A stretch of DNA of 64,000 nucleotides, from the NCBI RefSeq assembly GCF_905171765.1, contig NC_053392.1:504166556-504230555 (forward strand). The letters are read 5' to 3'. This stretch comes from Bufo bufo (lineage: Eukaryota; Chordata; Amphibia; Anura; Bufonidae). Below are positions 1-12,017 of this stretch, one piece after another; position 1 is the stretch's first letter; each line of letters starts with the position of its first letter. Under the pieces are notes generated by a model. It was not told the DNA's origin and made no database searches. It saw only the letters and a program-made list of their open reading frames with translations. A program made the position numbers and the translations under genes.

Positions 1-81
1 GGGGTCTAAAGGGTGAATAGGACAAGGGTTCCAGCCCCTAAGGGGGCTAATAGTAAGTAAAAAAAAACCACTAAGGCTACT

Positions 82-260
82 TTCACACTTGCGGCAGTGT
101 GATCCGGAGGGCAGTTCCGTCGTAGGAACTGCCTGCCGGATCCGCCGATCTGGATGTGACTTAAAGCATTTGTGAGACGCATCCGGATGCGGATCCATCT
201 CACAAATGCATTGCAAGAACTAATCTGTCTTGCGGACAGACGGATCCGTCTTGTATCTTT
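82..260. mobile_element. Harbinger-type MITE fragment, right end missing
   Basis: It starts with GGCTACTTTCACACTTGCGG after a TAA, the same terminus as the complete element at 20724-21221. The interior has the usual pairs of ATCCGGATGCGGATC-like inverted segments around 185-200. I see no matching right terminus before unrelated AT-rich sequence begins near 260, so this is a truncated copy. Family assignment is by terminus only. Confidence 0.5.
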
Positions 261-478
261 TTACTAATTTTTACCGTTCTGCGCACGATACCAAAATTTT
301 GATTCGGTTTCGATTTGGCGACTAAAAATTTAATTTGTCTCCTAAATTTTTCAGTTCACGAGCCAATGGCTACTAGGTATTTTTTTTAGTCTGGAGCTCT
401 GCACCATGTACAGGCACCCTAAAACAGTCTGTATCTATCCTTGAAACCACAGCATTCATCTTTCTCTCTTCCCTCCAG

Positions 479-509
479 AGATTTCCTTGGCAGCACGGAG
501 CAGCAATAG
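479..509 (+). CDS. abhd12: Terminal coding exon, probably abhd12
   Basis: A pyrimidine-rich tract (tttctctcttccctccag) ends at 478 and is a strong splice acceptor. Reading in phase (AG)A, the exon encodes R-DFLGSTEQQ and stops with TAG at 507-509. ABHD12 (a membrane lysophosphatidylserine/monoacylglycerol lipase of the alpha/beta-hydrolase fold) ends with a short ...ILR-EFLG-type tail encoded by its last exon, as I recall the human protein. The neighbouring gene supports the call: pygb lies downstream in convergent orientation, as in human. Only nine residues are visible, so protein similarity alone would not be convincing; the call rests on the acceptor, the DFLG match and synteny. A different frame from the same acceptor also stays open to a TGA at 545 and cannot be excluded. 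Upstream exons lie outside the window. Confidence 0.55.
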
Positions 510-1451
510 AACCCCTGAAGAAGACGACCCGGATGCTTGTGCGTGATTTAGGGGGACCAACAATATGACAATCCCTTTTTGTGCTAGTGCTTGCCTACAC
601 TTCCACATGGGATATAGTCCATTCCAGTGTCTTTGGGGTACAGCTACTGGACTTTTTTATTTTCTCATTGTCATTTTTATTTCTTGCCTGCAATCGTCTG
701 ACTGTGAAGGGACTTACATCGTATGTTTCAAGTAACAGTATCCTATCAATAAGTGCAGGTATGTATGAAAGGGCCCCCATGCCCCCGGAGAAGATGGGTC
801 ACCTGCTACTTGAAAACATGGCGCTTGCTCATTGCTAGTGCTGCGACATTGAAAAGTTACCGACGCCGATCACAATGGTTTCCCTGAATCGGTTATTTAG
901 AGAGCTGCTATATTTTTAACTGGAGAAGCTGTGTCTCATAAGCACTGTCTACGCAATAACTTTAGAGGTTGTGCATGCTACTGTGATTTCTAATGCTCAG
1001 ATTTCCTATATTCAGTACTTCCTCTCTGATAGCACATAGGTGTCAGGTGATGTGTGGAGGTAAGTGGTTATTGGTGATACTTTTCCTTATGATATTAGAC
1101 TGTCTGCAGTTTGCACAAATATAATGTACCTGTCTTTATCCTTTCACATAATGCATTCAGAATTTACTTAACGGGGGCAGGATCCCATGTGTGGAGGTGT
1201 ACAGGAGAAAATATATGCCTGATATGTATTTCCTTCCCCATAGACTTGGTTATTATATCTGTAGTATGGTATGATTATAAAGTGGGCACCGTATACTAAG
1301 GAGTAGTGGGCTGATTCAAAGGGGCCGTGGAATACACATATTTTTAAGTGGGAGTCTAATAATGAAATCCAAAAGTCTAGCTTATATGATATGACCCAGA
1401 CCTTGATTTAGTTCATTATTTTCACTCTGGGTATTTTTATAATTGGGTACA

Positions 1452-1735
1452 TTAAAGGGGGTTTCTGGGATTTTACTACTGATGACCTATCCTCGGGATA
1501 GGTAGTCAGTATCTGATCAGCCGTTTTGAGAATGCACCAGCGATCCTGTAAGTGCCACGGCCTTCTCGTGGTTACCAAGTACAGCGCCATACATTGTATA
1601 ATGGCTGTGCCTGGTATCGCACTCAGCCGCATTCACTTCATACAGCTGTTCGGCGGGTGTCCCTGGTGTCGGATTAGATACTGATGACCTATCCTGATGA
1701 TAGGTCATCAGTAGTAAAATCCTGAAAAACCCCAC
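1452..1735. mobile_element. T2/Kolobok-type MITE
   Basis: It begins TTAAAGGGGGTTTCTGGGAT. Inverted ends of about 40 bp share the string TTTTACTACTGATGACCTAT with the right arm at 1680-1735. The right TTAA is no longer recognisable. TTAA target sites and AAAGGGG termini are characteristic of the amphibian T2 family. Confidence 0.65.
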
Positions 1736-2044
1736 CAAGACCACGCCCAACTCACATGTCTCACCCACCCTCTGCATGTCCTGCAGCTTGTGGCCCCCCC
1801 CCAGCTGATGTGAAGTCCTCAGGAATAGCTGGAGAGCCTCAGATGGCATGACGCAGAGTTAAAGACAGATGCATATCTATTGCAGAGTTTTTACACATAC
1901 TGTATTACTAACTACAGCTGGTCTGTCTGACATGTCCATGAAGCACTTCAAGTAACACTGCCCTATAAGGGGCGGCAGTCACTAACATATGCAGTTATAT
2001 CCATAGATTAGACACTCCAAATGTACTGTCCACATAGACCGCTC

Positions 2045-2412
2045 TTAAAGGGTCTATCCTGTGAAAAACATTACCTATCCACAGGATAGGGGATAAATAT
2101 ATGATCACTGGGGGCCTCACTGCTTGGATCCTCACGATCAATAGAACAAGGGGCCTAATTCCATGCCCCAGAGAAGTTTGAATGGAGCAGCAGTGCACAG
2201 ATGACCAAAGTCTGAAGATCGTAGCGGAGCACAGCGCATGCGTGACCACTGCTCCATTTAAAGTCTGTGGCACTGAAGGTCGTAGCACAGCGCATGCGTG
2301 ACCACTGCTCCATTCAAGCTCCTCGAGGATAGGCTAGGGGCCCCCATTGTAGCAATCAGTGGGGCCCCCCAGTGATTATACAGTTATATTTTTCATGGGT
2401 TGACCAGTTTAA
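2045..2412. mobile_element. T2/Kolobok-type MITE
   Basis: TTAA occurs at both ends (2045-2048, 2409-2412), with diverged inverted termini and the paired motif ATCACTGGGGG / CCCCCAGTGAT internally. A roughly 60-bp segment (GTAGC...AGCACAGCGCATGCGTGACC) is tandemly duplicated at about 2220-2325. Confidence 0.65.
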
Positions 2413-2797
2413 AGATAACATTTTGCACAATGCTTTGGCATCCAGGCACCATGAGTGGCTGACATGGTTGTCCATAGAGGCAGTGAGAATGCCTTAGTCC
2501 TCTGATTGGAGATATGTGGGCATATTCCTTGTGAGGCTTACTTGAAATACTTATTGAGCGCCGTTGGAACAAATGCCTGGATTTTTAACATTGATTTAAT
2601 CATTTGGTCCTTTTGGTTGACAAAACTGAACTAGAAGTTTAATATTTTAATGTAAACCTGCAGAATGGAGCTAGAAAACGGCAACTTGTATCAGTTCTTA
2701 AGTACCGGTCTGTTTATCTGCATTTTAAATGTAAAAAAAAAACGAATTTGAAACCATTGTATTCCAGTTTCTTCTTTTCACACTAATATATATCTCC

Positions 2798-2837
2798 ATA
2801 CATACATACATACATACATACATACATACATACATAC
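2798..2837. repeat. (ATAC)n microsatellite
   Basis: About ten uninterrupted copies of a tetranucleotide cata/atac follow a short TA-rich lead-in. It lies in the putative abhd12 3' UTR. Confidence 0.95.
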
Positions 2838-3103
2838 TGGAGACTTGTGTCCAGGAGCCTGACAGCACCTCATGTGCATTTTTTTTAATGGAAATCTATG
2901 TTCATGGATAAAAGGCTGACCCAAGTTCAAGTTGTGTAGCGTTCATTCATATCACTTATTTCTAAATCGTCAAAACTGAAGCGACGAAACATATCGATTC
3001 AAATGACTGAATCGCCATGGCATAGACAAGTTACGCAATGGACAAGTGAATTTTCATGAAAAAGTTCCTGTATATCATTTGCAGCCCCGTCCCTGCTACA
3101 GGA

Positions 3104-3109
3104 AATAAA
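3104..3109 (+). promoter_or_regulatory. Candidate polyadenylation signal AATAAA
   Basis: A canonical hexamer is followed within 25 bases by a T-rich stretch (gtttttatcctcctttaat). It is the first convincing signal after the abhd12 stop, but frog intergenic DNA is AT-rich and such hexamers are common. Confidence 0.3.
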
Positions 3110-3288
3110 AGTTTTTATCCTCCTTTAATCGAGTCCTGCACTCTACATTTTTCTGAGCCTGGTATCATTTGAAAGCTAAGATTCTGGACTGTAATTTGAC
3201 ACTAAGCTCTGGAAATAAAAATGAGTCATAGAAAATAGTGCAGTCCAAGTTGTTTTACCAAAAATCAGCGCAGTTTTCACATTGATTC

Positions 3289-3653
3289 TTAAAGGGGTTT
3301 CTGAGATCTGATCAGGTATCTGATCGGTGGGATTCGACACACGGGACCCCCACCAATCAGCTCGTTTGAGAAGTCACCGTCGCTCCTAGGAGTACCACTG
3401 CCTTCCCTCTGCTTTTCGTAGGCCGAGTGATGACATGTTTCAGGAGAAGCTAAGCCCCATAGAAGTGAATGGGGCTGAGCTGCGATACCAAGCACAGCTG
3501 CTATCCAATGTGTGGTTCTGTGCTTGGTGAGCAGAGAGAAGGCCGCGGCGCTCACAGGAGCTCCAGTGCCTTCTCAAACAGCTGATCAGCGGGGGTCCTG
3601 GGTGTCGGACTCCCACCAATCATCAGTATAAACATCTCAGAAAACCCTTTTAA
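3289..3653. mobile_element. T2/Kolobok-type MITE
   Basis: Left end TTAAAGGGGTTTCTGAGAT and right end ATCTCAGAAAACCCTTTTAA are inverted repeats inside TTAA duplications. The long minus-strand frame inside (3289-3555) is not a gene; it is bounded by the element ends. Confidence 0.85.
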
Positions 3654-3685
3654 TGATTGCACAGTTTGTGAATAAATATGGGCCA

Positions 3686-4125
3686 TTAAAGGGACTGTTC
3701 AGTGCTATGATATTGATTCCCCTTCCTCAGGACAGGCAGTGAATATCTGATTGGCGGGGGTTCAACTTCTAGCTCCCTGACGATCAGCTGTTTGAAGGGG
3801 TAGTGTCACTTGTGAGAGTGATGCTTCCTCTTTAAAATTACCTGTGCGTCATCTTCTTTGCCACCGTGGTATAGTGTAATTACAGCTAGCTGCTTATGCC
3901 ATTCACTTGAATGGGACGAGCAGTTGTAATTACCCTTCACCACCTCTACAAAGGAGATGACTATCGGGTAATTTTGAAGAGAAAGCAACACTCTCCCGCG
4001 CGCCAGTATCCCTTCAAACAGCTGATCGGTGAGGGTGTCTGAAATTACATCCCATCCGATCTGATATTCATGGCCTGTCCTGAGGATAGGTCGTCAGTAT
4101 CCTAGCACTGCACAACCCTTTTTAA
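3686..4125. mobile_element. T2/Kolobok-type MITE
   Basis: TTAA at 3686-3689 and 4122-4125. Diverged inverted termini read AAAGGGACTGTTCAGTGCTA and TAGCACTGCACAACCCTTTT. The subterminal cctcaggacaggcag / ctgtcctgaggatagg pair is typical of this family's inner arms. Confidence 0.75.
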
Positions 4126-4454
4126 CTAGGAATTTGAAACCTGCACTTTATTTTGCCATAGCACCATCACCATGGTTTTTGGCTGCTACATGTGGACTCA
4201 TGTTCTGATGTATTTCCTTTTTTTCTTGGCAATTAAAGGGCTATGTGTGAAAAGTAGGAGAAAAAAAGTCTGTTTTACAGTTTCTTAAAGGGCCCATACA
4301 CAGGGGAAAAGACAGAGACAGCAAGCCATGTGGATATGCATTCCTAACACATGGAAATGTCCACTGATGAATCACATTTTCTTTTGTATCGTGTGGATGC
4401 GTGTGCTGGAAAACAGATGGCACCAGGAGGATGCATTATGGCAAGAAGACAAGG

Positions 4455-4783
4455 TGGCGGTTATCCAGGAAATGATAATGATGACCTTTCCTCGGGAGGT
4501 CCGAGTTCCAACACCCTGCTAATCAGCTGTTCCAGGGAGCTGCCTCGCTCACCGGAGCTTTGGTGAGCACGGTGTGCTCCTAGCAGATCACCAAGCAGAG
4601 CGCTGTATACTGGCTGGGTTTGGTTCACTTCAATGGGACTGTGCTGCAACTAGGCCTTGTGCCTGATGTACAGTGATGTCACCTGGCCTAGGAAGAGGCC
4701 ACAGCACTCACAGAGCCCCCGACCTCTCCTAAGAGCCGATACAGGATAGGTCATCAGTATTATTTCCAGGATAACTCCTTTAA
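4455..4783. mobile_element. Eroded T2-type MITE
   Basis: The right end (ccaggataactcctttaa, TTAA 4780-4783) pairs with ggttatccagg near 4460; inner arms atgatgacctttcctcgg and gataggtcatcagtatt also pair. The left TTAA has been lost, so the left boundary is approximate. Confidence 0.5.
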
Positions 4784-5076
4784 GCACCCGAACTTGCTGC
4801 ATCATAGATTTCTATGATGAGAGCTAGGGTCATTAAAACCGCAGTTGGGCTGGGACACATGTCCAGAATCCAGACTGTGACTCTTGCCTTACTTTGACGA
4901 TCACACCCTCACAAACTGTTCAAAAGTTGTTTGAGGAACATGACCGAGAGTTCAAGGAGTTGATTTCCAAATACCCCAATTCTTATCCAATCAAGCATCT
5001 GGGATGTACTGGAAGATAAGTCCATATGCTGTGTTTAAATAAAAGAAAATGGCAGACACCAAAAAACACCACCTAA

Positions 5077-5784
5077 TTAAAGGGAGTCATTCACCTAAAA
5101 TGACCATTATAGAACACTAACCCCATGATCTGCATTATAGTCCCCATATTTGAATGCTACTTACCGTATAGCTGTCCGTCGCTTATTTTTGCTAAAAACA
5201 CTTTTATTCAATATGTAAATTAGGTTCTGAAGGTGCCCAGGGGCGGCGTGCAAGCGGCCGGTGCCCATGCCCCTCGTCTCTTTTCATATGAAACCCCTCC
5301 CCTTTCACCCCTCTGGCCCGCCCTAGGTTCTTCAGAAATCCAGCGCCGTTCACAAGATTAGCCACGCCTGCGCACTTCATTCCCCATTATGGGCAGAGGC
5401 ACAAGAGCGTTTACTGCGTATGTGCCGGCCTGTACATCTAGCCGTCCTTGTGCCTCTGCCCATAATGGGGAATGAAGTGTGTAGGCGCACCGCGAATCTT
5501 GTGAACGGCGCTGGGACTGGATTTCTGAAGAACCTAGGGCAGGCCAGAGGGGTGAAAGGGGAGGGGTTTCATATGAAAAGCGACGAGGGGCATGGGCACC
5601 GGCTGTTTGCACGCAGCCCCTGGGCACCTCCAGAACCTAATTTACATATTGAATAAAAGTGTTTTTTAGCTAAAATAAGCGACGGACAGCTATATGGTAA
5701 GTAGCATTCAAATATGGGGACTATAATGCAGATCATGGTGTTAGTGTTCTATAATGGTCATTTTAGGTGAAAGACTCCCTTTAA
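5077..5784. mobile_element. Full-length foldback T2 MITE (long hairpin)
   Basis: TTAA flanks both ends and almost the entire 708 bp is one inverted repeat: the left arm (TTAAAGGGAGTCATTCACCT...) pairs with the right arm (...AGGTGAAAGACTCCCTTTAA), with only a short asymmetric centre near 5420-5440. The transcript would fold into a hairpin of about 340 bp. Open frames on both strands here (5358-5627, 5420-5656) are mirror images of each other and not genes. Confidence 0.85.
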
Positions 5785-6873
5785 CAAAAATTTCTGTGGC
5801 AAAAAAAAGCTCTTGTGTTGTGCATTTCATATTTCCCATAGAAATGGCAAACATCTGTAGCTGGTGTTTTTATACTGCAAAAAAACTCAGCAAAAACACC
5901 CATATACAGCTTTCTTTTTTATAGTCAAAGCCAGAAGTGGATCCAGCAGGAAGGAAATATAGAAGTCATTCCTTTATATTTCTCATTCCTCTGGATTCCG
6001 CTACTGGCTTTTGCTAAAAAAAAATAATAAATGCCACAACTTCTTTGAAAAAAAAAACTAACAAAACTAAAGGCCTGTTTACCCAGCGTCTTTTGGCTCA
6101 GAAATTTTGGTGCAGATTCCACACCAAAATCCTGTTGTCAGGCATGTGATGTCCACATCCTTTTGTTTTGGGAGGTCGCGCTGCCGTTTGCACTGCCAGT
6201 TGTTTAAAGCCATGACCGCACCAAGAAGGGACATGTCCCTTTTTGCCATGATGGACAAACAGACATTACTGCCAGCCATGGCGGGTGTCTGCTCAAAGTT
6301 TAGCTCCATCCAATGGGGCTAATGTCCGAGCAGGTCCACAGCACAGGCAAAATCTGACGTGTGAAAGAGCCTTAAGGGTGGTGGGATTTTTTTGGAGCCA
6401 AAGACAGAAGAGGGTTGAAAGGGAATAAAAATATAAATGAAAGACTTCTACTTCTTCCTGTTGGATCCACTTCTGCTGTATATGACACTGCCCAAAAGCA
6501 GATTTCCCTCATCAGTTCCGGAGTACATTAGGTAACTGGAGGTCTCCTGGTTCACGGACCAGTCACTAGACTGATCCCATCTATTGTGGACATTTAGTAT
6601 TGTGCCCAGTGTCGGACTGGATTTTCTTGGGCCCACCAGAGAAAACAAAGAAAGATATTGACCATACCGGCAAGTGACTGGCTCCAAAGGCAGCCAAATG
6701 GGTTTTGGCCCAATATGGTATCAGAGCCTGGGCCCACTGGAGGATCCTCTGTTACTCTGGTGTGCCATTCCAACCCTTCCTGCCTGCGGTAAAGAGAATG
6801 TAAGAAGATCTGCACTGGAGTATGCTGTGGTGTCGGTATTGGTTTGTTTTTTGTTTTTTTAGATCCAGAATAA

Positions 6874-7284
6874 GGCCTCTTTCACACGACCGTTTTTTTT
6901 TCCAGTTTTACGGGCCGTTTTTTGCGTTCCGCATACGGTACCATTAATTTCAATGGTTCCGCAAAAAAAAAAACGGAATGTACTCTGTATGCATTACATT
7001 TCCGTTGAAAGATAGGACATGTATTATTATTGCCCGCAAATCACGTTCCGTGGCTCCATTCAAGTTAATGGGTCCGCAAAAAAAAACGGAAGACATCCGG
7101 AAATGCATCCGTATCCGTTCCGTTTTTGCGGAACCATCTATTGAAAATTTTATGTCCAGCCCAATTTTTTTTCTATGTATTTACTGTATATGCCATACGG
7201 AAACACAACAGAAACAAACAACGGATCCGTAAAAAAACGGACCGCAAAACACTGAAAAAGCCATACGGTCGTGTGAAAGAGGCC
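6874..7284. mobile_element. Harbinger-type MITE with TAA target duplication
   Basis: Termini GGCCTCTTTCACACGACCGT and ACGGTCGTGTGAAAGAGGCC are perfect inverted repeats; TAA directly abuts both ends (6871-6873, 7285-7287). TWA target sites are the mark of PIF/Harbinger transposition. No coding potential. Confidence 0.8.
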
Positions 7285-7719
7285 TAAAAATGCAAGAGAT
7301 TGGGTGAGAATGAAAACTTAAATGTATAATTTATCAGTGTCAGACACACGCAGCGTTTCTCTTCACTTTATAATTAGAACTGCTGACTAAGTACAGTATA
7401 CATGGCAGTATCTACAGGGAAGAGTGGGCTTTCTGTATTACCAATGCATTTCCACCTAGGTTAATAGTCCTTTTTTTTTATGCCACATATCGACTCTTAT
7501 CCAGAGAACAGGATCAGATGCGACTTCCAGCTGGAATTGTCTTTAGAGCAATTTTCACGTCTCTTCCATGACTACTGTCATAGTTCTACAATGGATGGGA
7601 GAGCAGGCTACATCTGAATGCAGTGCCCCACCATGAAGTATCGTTCTGTCTATGGATGCCTTGAAGATGGTTACCACTAATTAGCTGTCATGCAATGGAA
7701 AACTAGAAAATACTGTTTA

Positions 7720-8111
7720 GGCCTCATGCATGTAACTGTATTCATTGTGTGGGCCGCAGATCCGTAAAATATAGATACAGTCTGTGTGCCATCCACATTT
7801 TTTTGGGCTGACCCATTGACTTAAAACGGTCAGTGGACCAGTATAGGACATTCTCTATAATTTTTGGTACGGACTTAAGCATGTGGACAGTACATGGTCT
7901 GCACCTGTGTGCTGTCCACAGTCGCATGTCCCTCATCTATGTGCTGTCCACGTCCGTATGTCTGTTATGCAAATAATTATAGAAGATTTCTTATTATTGC
8001 CGGCAAAATTCAGTCCACAGACCCATTGAAGTCAATGGATCTGCAAAAAAAAAAAAAAAAAAAAGCGCATGAACGGTATATGTATTTGGGGACTGCAAAG
8101 TACATGTGGCC
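7720..8111. mobile_element. Harbinger-type MITE with TTA target duplication
   Basis: It opens GGCCTCATGCATGTAACTG and closes AAGTACATGTGGCC, with TTA on both sides (7717-7719, 8112-8114). The right TTA overlaps the TTAA start of a further T2-like remnant (about 8112-8430), so insertions abut here. A run of about 20 A lies near 8045-8064. Confidence 0.65.
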
Positions 8112-8518
8112 TTAAAGAGGACCTGCCAGTGGGATCAACCCTATTAAGCTAATTGTACTCCTTGATAAGGTTAATTCTGCTAACTAAAATGATACCGGGA
8201 TGGTGAAAATCTGTTCCGATTGTAGAGAAAACTGTTTAATTCCATATGCAAATTAGGGCTTCAGTACACCAAGGGGGTGTGGGAAATAGGAAAGCAGAGC
8301 AGCTCAGGGCCTTCCCCCTCTGTAAACTGAGGCCCTCATTTTATATGGTATTAAACTGTTTTCTCTGGAACGACCCAATGGATTTTTGCCATCCCGGGTT
8401 GATCCTGCTGATAGGGTTGAATTGAGACCAAGTGAATGGGGCTGAGCTACAATACAATGCACCACCAATGGACAAGAATAGTTAAGTTTCTGGACTGATA
8501 AGCAAGCAAATGTCCCAT

Positions 8519-9203
8519 TTAAAGGGGTTATCTTGGAAAAGATAATGATGACTTGTCCTCACGATAGTAAGAAAACAAAATAATAGAGCAGCATCAACAG
8601 ACCTCACTGACCAATCCCGGAATGCATCAGCCACAACAGGACCGCAGATCCGTAGCAGTCCACAGAACAGTAGAAAGGTTACGGCGGCATCTCCAGTGTA
8701 TGCAAGCCTTGATAAAGGCTACTATTTAGCCGAAACGTTGCAATTGCTTGCTATTTGTACACACTCATGGCTTCAATAAAGGATACACTGGAGATGCTGC
8801 CGTAACCTCTCTTCTTTCTATTGTCCTCACGATAGGTCATCATTATCACATAAGCGGGGGTCCAAGTCCTGCTATCCCCGCCGATCAACTGTTTTAGGGA
8901 ACCACTGTGCTCACTGAAACTATGGGATGCGATGCAGGTTCCCAGCACAATGCTGTACATTGTATAGTGGCAGTGCTTGGTATTGTAGGTCAGCCTCATT
9001 GACTGGAAAGGGGCTGAGCTGCAACTAGGCCATGTGACTGATGTACGGTAATGTCACTGGCCTAGGAAGAAGCTGCAGCAATCAAGGCCTCTTCTAACAG
9101 CTGATCTGCAGGGGTCACAGGTGTCATACCCTCGCAGATCTGATTCTGATCCCCTATCCGGAGCATCCGGTCATCGATACCTTTTCATGGATAACCCCTT
9201 TAA
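8519..9203. mobile_element. T2-type MITE split by a small retroposed insert
   Basis: TTAAAGGGGTTATCTTGGAA at the left pairs with CATGGATAACCCCTTTAA at the right (TTAA 9200-9203). The element is interrupted at 8568-8820 by an insert flanked by a 15-bp duplication of its own sequence. Its right TTAA directly abuts the start of the next TTAA-flanked element. Confidence 0.75.
8568..8820 (+). mobile_element. Short retroposed insert with hammerhead-like core
   Basis: The 253-bp insert is flanked by the perfect 15-bp repeat ttgtcctcacgatag (8553-8567 and 8821-8835), a length typical of target-primed reverse transcription. Inside, AGGTTACGGCGGCATCTCC and its near reverse complement near 8781-8812 face each other. 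Between them lie TTGATAAA, a stem GGCTA/TAGCC and CGAAAC, enclosed by GCAAGC/GCTTGC, which resembles a degenerate hammerhead ribozyme. Hammerhead motifs are known in Penelope-like elements, so this may be a fragment of such an element's terminal repeat. No ORF. Confidence 0.6.
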
Positions 9204-11081
9204 CCCGTAGTACGGCGCTGGAAACAGGGTCTCAAATCCCAGCGCCGTATAGCTATGGTGCTCTAATCGGGTGGGCGCAGTCACTAATAGCCGGACCCCT
9301 GCTATATGTGCCGGCATCGGTGAAAACACTGATCCTTGCGCATTAACCTTTGCAATGCCACGGTCAGCTCTGAACGTGGCACGTGAGGTATCATGTCGGG
9401 TGTCCATCGGGTCCCCGCGCTGCTGTGACAGGGACCTGATGGCTTGGATAGCAAACCAATGCCTTCCTTAGGCATCGTGGCTGCCTTCCGTGACAGCCTG
9501 TAAGATCCAGCCCCCTGGATCTCACAGGCAGGAAGCTTAAGTGTAATACACTTACAGCCAATGCATTACAATACAGAAGTATTGTAAGGGGGATCAGACC
9601 CCCCAAGTTCCCAGAGTGGGACAAAAAATAAAGTGAAAAAAGTAGTAATAAACATAAAGTTTTACAAAATAAAACGTAAAAGTTTCAAGTAATAAAAAAA
9701 AAAAAGTATCCTTTTCCCAAATTAAAGTTTAAAAAAATTGTAAAAAAATAAATAAATAAAAGTAGACATGTTATGTATCGCCACGTCCGTATCAACCGGC
9801 TCTATAAAAATATCACATGATCCACCCCGTCAGGTGAAGGCCGTAAAAGAAAAATGGTGCTAAAACAGCACAATCGGCCAAAAAATAAAAAAAACTATAG
9901 CTCTCAGAAAATGGCAACACAAAAACAAGATTTTATTCTGTTCAAAAAGGCTTTCACTGTGTAAACCTTAACAAAAAAATAAAAAATGATAGACATATTG
10001 GTCTGTAACAACCTGCTCTATAAAAATATCACATTATATACCCCCTCAGGTAAATGCTGTAAAAATAAATAAAACAACAACTATGCCAAAACAGCAATTT
10101 TTTTCACCTTGCCTCACAAAAAGTGTAATACCAAGCGATCAAAAAGTCTTATGTACCCCAAAATGGTACCAATGGAAACATCACCTCATTCCGCAAAAAT
10201 TGAGCCCCCACATAAGACAATCACTTAAAAAATAAAAACCAATGGCACCCGTAAACCAATCCATCAAAATCTGCGCTGCAAAAGCCATATGGCGCTCCTT
10301 TCGTTCTGAGTCCTGCCATGTGCCCCCACAGAGGTTTACTACCACATATCGGGTGTTTCCATATTCAGGATAAAATGGTTAACAAATTATGGGGTTCTTT
10401 TTCTCCTCTTACCCCTTGTGAAAATGGAAAATTTGGGATTAAAGCAACATTTTCTAGGAAGAAATGAAACTATTCATTTTTACAGCCAAGTGTTTCCAAA
10501 TGCTGTAAAGTGCTCAGTACCCCCCTTAATATATTCTTTAAGGGGCGTAGTTTCCAAAAAATAGGGTCACTTTTTGAGGATTTCCACTGTAGGGGTACGT
10601 CAGGGTCTCTTCAAATACAAAATGATGCCTAAAAACCATTCTAGCAAAATATATCTCCAAAATCCATATGGTGCTCCTTTCCTTCTGACCACTGCCACGT
10701 GCCCATAGGGCAGTTTACCACCACGTATAGGTTATTTCTGTAAACCGCATAATCAGTAATATATATTGAGGTTTATTTTGCTGTTAACCCTTGCTGTGTT
10801 GCAAGAAAAAATTTATTAACATAAAAAAATCTACCAAAAAAGTGAAATTTTGAAATTTCACGTCCATTTTCCTTTAATTCTTATGGAACACCTCAAGGGT
10901 TAACTAAGTTTGTAACATCAGTTTTGAATAATTTGAGGGGTGTAATTTCTAAAATGGGGTCATTTATGGGTGGTTTCCATTACGTAAGCCCCCTCAGAAT
11001 CACTTTATAAGTGAATTGGTGCATAAAAAATGGTTTTAGAAATTTTGTTGAAAATTTTTAAAATGTATTTTAAACTTCTAA

Positions 11082-12017
11082 GGCCTCTTTCACACGGGCG
11101 TTGCGGAAAAATGTGCGGGTGCGTTGCGGGAACACCCGCGATTTTTCCGCGCGAGTGCAAAACATTGTAATGCGTTTTGCACTCGCGTGAGAAAAATGGC
11201 GTGTGTTTGGTACCCAAACCCGAACTTCTGCACAGAAGTTTGGGCTTGGGATCGGTGTTCTGTAAATAGTATTATTTTCCCTTATAACATGGTTATAAGG
11301 GAAAATAATAGCATTCTGAATACAGAATGCATAGTAAAACAGCGCTGGAGGGGTTAAAAAAAATAAAAAATCATTTAACTCACCTTAATCCACTTGCTCG
11401 CGATGCCCGGCATCTCCGTCTGACTCTTTTACTGTATAGGACCTGTGGAGAGCATTAACTATAGTTTAAGGACCTGGGATGACGTCACTCTGGTCATCAC
11501 ATGGTACGTCACATGATCTTTTACCATGGTGAATCACCATGGTAAAAGATCATGTGACGTACCATCTGATGACCGGAGTGACGTCATCCCAGGTCCTTAA
11601 ACTATAGTTAATGCTCTCCACAGGTCCTATACAGTAAAAGAGTCAGACGGAGATGCCGGGCATCGCTATGCATTCTGTATTCAGAATGCTATTATTTTCC
11701 CTTATAACCATGTTATAAGGGAAAATAATAAGGTTCGGGTCTCCATCCCGATCGTCTCCTAGCAACTGTGCGTGAAAATCGCACCGCATCCGCACTTGCT
11801 TGCGGATGCTTGCGATTTTTACGCAACCCCATTCATTTCTATGGGGCCTGCGTTACGTGAAAAACGCACAAAGAGGAGCACGCAAAAGTGATGCGTGAAA
11901 ATCACCGCTCGTGTGCACAGCCCCATAGAAATGAATGGGTCAGTATTCAGTGCGGGTGCAATGCGTTCACCTCCCGCATCGCATCCGCGCGGAATACTCG
12001 CTCGTGTGAAAGGGGCC
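11082..12017. mobile_element. Harbinger-type MITE built around a large palindrome
   Basis: Termini GGCCTCTTTCACACGGGCG and CTCGTGTGAAAGGGGCC lie inside TAA duplications (11079-11081, 12018-12020). The centre is a near-perfect palindrome of about 260 bp (roughly 11403-11662), folding at 11528 around ACCATGGTGAATCACCATGG. A second inverted pair (ttattttcccttataac / gttataagggaaaataata) occurs on both sides. Confidence 0.8.

Larger units (their letters stand above)
510..3125 (+). other. Putative 3' untranslated region of abhd12, interrupted by MITEs
   Basis: No coding potential is seen between the TAG at 507-509 and an AATAAA at 3104-3109. Two T2 MITEs (1452-1735, 2045-2412) and an (ATAC)n tract lie inside. 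Whether transcripts really reach the 3104 signal cannot be judged from sequence; shorter ends are possible. Confidence 0.3.

Noticed and set aside
482..547. Alternative reading of the first exon ending ...RTPEEDDPDACA
   Set aside because: It shares the acceptor at 478 but needs another phase and lacks the DFLG match and the early stop expected for abhd12; kept only as a less likely option.
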